A stretch of 64,000 bases of DNA from Knoxdaviesia capensis (taxonomy: Eukaryota; Ascomycota; Sordariomycetes; Microascales; Gondwanamycetaceae): assembly GCA_001510575.1 (NCBI GenBank), contig LNGK01000010.1:1487825-1551824 (forward strand), written 5' to 3'. A model generated the notes under the pieces. It saw nothing but the letters and a program-made list of their open reading frames with translations. It was not told the DNA's origin and searched no databases. The position numbers were made by a program, and so were the translations under genes. Position 1 is the first letter of the stretch; each line of letters starts with the position of its first letter. Of this stretch, positions 59,305 through 64,000 are shown piece after piece.

Positions 59305-62300
59305 GATCGTTGCTGTTCAGAGTGCGATCAAGAGGAGGGGGGTTGCAGTCGAATATTTCCGATGGATCTGTGGAGAGGATCTGCGCGTGCAGGCGGAAAA
59401 AATGCGACTTTGTATCGGCAGCTGTGAGAATATTCGAGTATCGCGCAGGTCGTGGGGTATATTGCAATACAGATTCCAGCTCTCTCGTTGAGAGTTCAGG
59501 TCGAGAGAACAAAATAATGATATCGGGCTTTGACGAGAAGGAGCTTTAAGCGCAACACAATAAACAGGAGCAGGCTGGATATAGATAGCGAGCCAATAAC
59601 GGCAACAAGCTCGTACAAATATGATGATGAAATAGATGCGCAACTACTGGACAAAATAGGTGGTGAGAGAAATCGCAAAGAAAAAAAAACCCGTGCACCA
59701 AGGTTAATTAAAGGATCAAGTCAAGAATGCAACCAACGTCATGTAAATGATAATAAAGCTAAGAAATGTGGAGAGAGTGAGATGATAGCTCGTAAAGGAG
59801 ATGATGAGCAAAGATGCGAGGACGGGAAATTTCAGGGCGAGAGGACGAAGAGAGAAGAAAAAGAAAAGTTCGCGAAATAAAAGATGGGAAGAGAAGAGAC
59901 TCAAAAGCCAAGAATCCGGCGGGTGGTGTCTCTCTCCTTCCAGTTTTATCTATCTTGATCGCACCTTCCCCTGGTCGTTCATTCATGGTTGGAGTCAGAG
60001 CAGGAACGGTCGATATCAAGACGAAGTCGTCAGCCGAGAGACATCGAACAGGCGCTTGCATGTACTGGTACATGGGCGGGAGCCCTCAGAGTCCTCACTT
60101 CCTCTTGTTTCCCTCGCGCCACCGGTTGCGACCCCGAGAGAGAAGATAAGCAAAGGTTACTTCGACACTGTCCCACTGTTGGGTTTGTATGATGCCACTA
60201 AGTACCTGATACATGTTTCGCTGGCAAAACACACATGTTTGTGATCTGCGCGTTAAAACTTTTTTAGACGCGGCCAAGCAAAGGCTGGCGCTGGAACTTG
60301 GGTTGGCGGGGGACCAGGGAGGGAGGCTACAATTTCTCAGGTACCGGTACCCGCCTAGCAAGAAGGGGAAGAAAAAAAAGCTTGAACCAGAGACGCAGAC
60401 TTTTTTTTTTTTGCGGAGAGCTGCGCTACAACGACGCTACTACGTAAGCGTGAGCTATCCCAAAATCTGATAAATCTGAGGTTAGCAACGGGGATCTCAG
60501 CTGGGGCGAGAGCGTCGGCTAAAAGGTAGATGGGAGGTCTCCAAGCACAGCTGCGTAGACCACCATATATGCAATATCCCCTTCTGATACCATATCAGGC
60601 GATGCCAAAGTCAGTCGGTTGGAGTATCGGTACAAGTATCGTTTCAACCAGCCGAATGACCCGCAACATGCAACGAGGGAGGTCATCTGGCAACCGGCGA
60701 CCTTGTTGAACACATTGACTCTTGTACCAGTACACCACGACGCTTACGAGACCTTTGCGACATCCCGACCCGAACCCAGCAAATGAGCATGTGTGAGCAT
60801 TCTTTGACGACATTGCTCGGGATCCCTTGCAGAATGCTGTTTGTGGCCCCCATAGTCCGTATATGTGTGGACACTCACGGGGAAGCTTATGCAGCCAATA
60901 AGGGCCCGGCCATGTGCCGAGTGGCCGGCTCGGCGGATCTAGGGTTAGGGGTTGGGGGTTAACGTCGTCCCTGACTGTGTGGCAAGACTTTTTGCTGATG
61001 TCGTTGTGACAGCATGACAGGAAGTGTCAGAGGCCATAGAACCCGCCCCCCTTGTACAACCTACCAGCCCCGCCAACTTATACACCAAGTACTCCGACCC
61101 GGGACATAACCGGCCGTTATGAGTTAGCCACTGGCCGCCGTTGCAGCAAGGCAGCAACGGCAGCACCAAGCAACTCAGTCCCACCACGATGCGGATTCCT
61201 GACATTCCGACAATACATCATCTCAGGATGTTCACAGTCAACGCATACAAGATGAAGCCACCCATAAAAAAATAGACGAGCGAGGGGGCCGGGCATACAC
61301 GACGGTCCAAAGCGTCTCCGAACAACCCATCGGCCCGTCAGCTGCAGGCGCCAGCTGGCCACAGATGGCAGCAGATGGCAACAGGTGTGACGGCTCCAGG
61401 CAGAACCAAGGCAGCAACAGGCCATTCTCCGGGGGGAACCGTTGCCGGAAGAAGGAAATGCGTCGACGCGACAAGAAGCGAGGCGCAGCGCGTTGGTGCC
61501 GGCAGGCCAGGAGAGGAAACACGAGACCACGTGAGGGCGCGTACCCAGTGTGTTTGAACCACCGATAAAGTGGCGGGTGGATGGAGCGGTGTGGAGATGA
61601 AATCTAGCGACAAGGGGACGTTTCCTTTCAGGTGGTCTCTGCCCTGTGCTCTGCCCTGTATTTAGAGTCCCCCCCAAAAAGCTTGGCTTGGCTGGAATCC
61701 AGGCTGCCGTGTGGGGTTTGAATGAGCAGGAGCATTCTCTAGACGCTTTAGATTGGAAAAAGCCGACGATCTCAGTTCAGCTGCATGGATTCTAGGCAGC
61801 CGAGGCGCAAAAACCTGAAGAACGAACCAACAGAACTAAAGTTAAGTGACACTGTTTTTTACGTAGTAGCTTCGCCCGGCTCAATTCGGTAGTTACAAGT
61901 AGTATAGGGGGAGGGGGGGGGCAATTCAAAGGATTTCTCGTGTTCTGTGCGGGTGAGCTGTTCTGTCCCGGATGTGAACCGAGTCTCTGCTTTCCAATGG
62001 ATCCTGCCTGCTCCGCCTCGCTTGTGCACACAGCGCGCGAGATCCAATTGGCATGCTGACACAGGACGCGGAATTGACGAGGGGGATTCGGCGAGGAAGT
62101 CCTGTAGCATTGGGCTTCTGCGGTTGCATTGCTGTACATATTAGATTACACATTGGAGCATGGAGTTCCGCGGCCGGTATAAGTAATCGAGGGGGAGCCA
62201 GACAGTGAAGAAATGCCCACCAATGGATAGAGAGAGATGTGTCCCTGAGATATACCACACACAGCCAAGTCTATTCATCCTGTTGTCCTCCAGATGACTT

Positions 62301-63900
62301 TCCTGGCTGCACCGGCCTGGCTCGTATTTCCTTCTTCTGAACTCTCCAACATTCGCTTGTTAAAACTCGGTTGGGAGACGCCGCGTGCACGCCGGACTGC
62401 TTTCCAAGACCCGGCCCAGCCTGGCGTTCTTAGGAAGAGAAAGCAATCACGTTTCTTAGTGGGGATGAAGAAAACGGCGGGGGACCAATTGGCAGGGATG
62501 ACACAGGAGCGACGATATCAAGCAAAACCACCGTACATGATGTTGCGTGTACTGTACAGTATAGGATGTAGTCTTCACAGAACGAACATCCCGGAAATAG
62601 TAGCGCTGGCGGCTGACGGAACTCGCAGCAAGGCCAAAGGCAGTTTCCACCCAGACCAGGGAAGATGCAACAGGAAGGATCACCACTTCACTTCCCGCAC
62701 TAACAACCCACCCAACATCGAGAGCTTCAGAGTGGGCAGGGCTGCCTAAAATCCCACCCCCCTCACCACCACACACAGTTTCCAATGCAGACGGCCCTCG
62801 TCAGCCTTGAGCGAGAGTGTTGGTGATGCCAATTGAGGGTTCAAGCGAGAGAACACTTAAATACGGCTCCATCACCGTCTCTTTTTCTCGTTCTTCACAA
62901 GAGTCTTGATAGAACCAGACTCAATCAAGCCCATCAAGTCCCACCAAGAAGAAAAAAAAAATACATCTCATCACACCACAAACCCTGCTTTTCACATCGT
63001 TTCTTCGTCCCCGTCGTGTCTGATTTCCCTTTCGTTTGCTTCTGGCATCTATACTCACCATTATTCCCTATCTCGTGTCTATTCCCATCTCTGTGATCTC
63101 GCTGACTTCTTCCTTTCTGTCTTCTTCTCTGCTCTTCTGTCTTCTGCTGTGATCTTGCTCTTGCTCCCCTCAATTGGGCTTCAACCCTCTTCCACACCGT
63201 CACTTCCCCGTTTGTCTCCTGGTGTTAGTCACGGCCTTGCATTAACCTGCTTCTTCCTTAACCTGCGCCTAACCTTGCCTTTGCCTGCTTTGCTGCTCCT
63301 TCTGCACGCTTCCGCGCCCATAATCCTTTATACGGTTAGTCTGTTCCTGTTCCCCCCCTGCTGCTTTAACTTGACTGGAAGGCACTACTGCTTCTTCGTG
63401 CCTGCCCCGGGGTTTTTTCAAGCTCTCTTTCTCTCCCGCTCCCCGCCTTTTTTCGTTTTCCCCTGAGCTTTCTTTCCGTCCTTCATAAGCGTCCTGCTTG
63501 TGCTTCTGCTTCTTCTGCTTCTTCCTTTTCCATTCTCTCTTCTCTCCTCCCCACTTGATTCTTCCTCTCCATCTCAGCTCACCAACCTTCTCTCCTTCGT
63601 TCACTTTGCTGGACTCTTCAGCTTTGGCTCTGAAGTCTGTCTCTCGACATATTCTCTCGTCTCCCCCACACGATCTTGATGATCCTTCCCCCCACCACCG
63701 CGCAAAACAACCACTAACACACGGAACTCCATCCCTCCCAAAAGCAGTATCTTGATTTTCGTTCTATGATCTCACGAGCTTCGTTCTTTTGATATATCTT
63801 GCTTTATTGCTGTGTGTCTGTCTGTGTCTGTGTATCCTTGCTCCAAAATCCACAAACCCCACTATAAAAAAGAACCACCACCACTGCCCAAACCCCCAAG
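59305..63900. other. long intergenic region between divergent genes
   Basis: About 4.6 kb. The left end is the promoter side of the PhoD-like gene. A telomere-like GGGTTAGGGGTTGGGGG stretch lies at about 60942-60958. A GTACTGTACAGTA copy lies at about 62547-62563. From about 62,850 to 63,900 the plus strand is CT-rich and probably forms the leader of the gene at 63901, with a CTATAAAAAAG element at about 63862. Open frames (for example 61117-61677 minus) lack coding character; no gene is called. Confidence 0.55.
60941..60964. repeat. degenerate telomere-like TTAGGG repeats
   Basis: AGGGTTAGGGGTTGGGGGTTAA: two to three imperfect TTAGGG-type units in an intergenic region. Confidence 0.5.
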
Positions 63901-64000
63901 ATGTCCGCCCCAGACCTCCAACCTCTCCCGGTGCCGCACGCGGACCTGCCCCGCTACATCGCCGAGCACCCGGAGAAGCCCATCCCCGAGATCCTGGCCC
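63901..64000 (+). CDS. 5' end of a conserved fungal gene, truncated by window
   Basis: ATG 63901 in a good context (CCCAAGATGTC), preceded by a kilobase of CT-rich leader. The 33 visible codons start MSAPDLQPLPVPHADLPRY and include EHPEKPIPEILA. This looks like the N-terminus of a filamentous-fungal conserved protein, but I cannot name it from so little. The frame is open to the window end with no intron visible. Confidence 0.65.
   Translation, partial: MSAPDLQPLPVPHADLPRYIAEHPEKPIPEILA

Noticed and set aside
61117..61677. 186-codon minus-strand frame
   Set aside because: Low-information Arg/Cys/Ser-rich translation with plus-strand frames overlapping; no support.

Overview
The window is nuclear DNA of a filamentous ascomycete (Pezizomycotina). 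A Sordariomycete is the best guess. The evidence is short spliceosomal introns with GTAAGT/GTATGT-type donors, CTAAC-like branch sites and CAG/TAG acceptors; GC-rich alanine/serine-rich coding regions; pyrimidine-rich 5' leaders; and a RecQ helicase whose N-terminus and total length resemble Neurospora QDE-3. The species cannot be named from the sequence alone. No prokaryotic signal, CRISPR array or intact transposon was seen.

Layout. 0.16-6.3 kb: a three-exon RecQ helicase (QDE-3/Sgs1 type), convergent with a single-exon conserved fungal protein of unknown role (7.8-9.6 kb, minus). 9.6-17.2 kb is gene-poor and microsatellite-rich, and ends in the pyrimidine-rich leader of a KAR9 gene (17.2-21.1 kb). 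That gene carries an undetermined base and a reading-frame slip. 22.4-25.2 kb (minus) is a two-exon conserved protein of unknown role. 25.2-32.4 kb is gene-poor apart from a weak candidate spliced gene at 30.4-31.1 kb. 32.4-33.7 kb is a conserved fungal protein with a mitochondrial-looking N-terminus. 35.8-37.1 kb is eIF3j/HCR1 (four exons). 39.0-40.3 kb is PER1, a GPI-remodelling enzyme (four exons). 40.7-41.7 kb (minus) is a protein whose membrane anchor lies on a separate last exon. 43.9-45.3 kb (minus) is a bHLH transcription factor. 49.5-51.2 kb holds the frameshifted remains of a P-loop NTPase resembling the Crinkler/RHS-type class. 53.0-55.0 kb (minus) is mitochondrial delta-1-pyrroline-5-carboxylate dehydrogenase. 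A tRNA-Gly(GCC) with a short intron is at 56.4 kb. 56.8-59.3 kb (minus) is a PhoD-like phosphatase. The first 33 codons of another gene begin at 63,901.

The genes are ordinary housekeeping and regulatory genes, unrelated in pathway and individually transcribed, so there is no cluster or operon logic. The features most worth a second look are the splice-dependent membrane anchor at 40.7-41.7 kb (the 5' splice site overlaps a stop codon), the eroded P-loop NTPase, a recurrent palindromic TACAGTACTGTA-type motif seen only between genes, twin in-frame acceptors in eIF3j, and the N-associated frame slip in KAR9.

All exon boundaries were worked out by eye from splice consensus and reading phase. 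Family names come from motif recognition, not from database searches.
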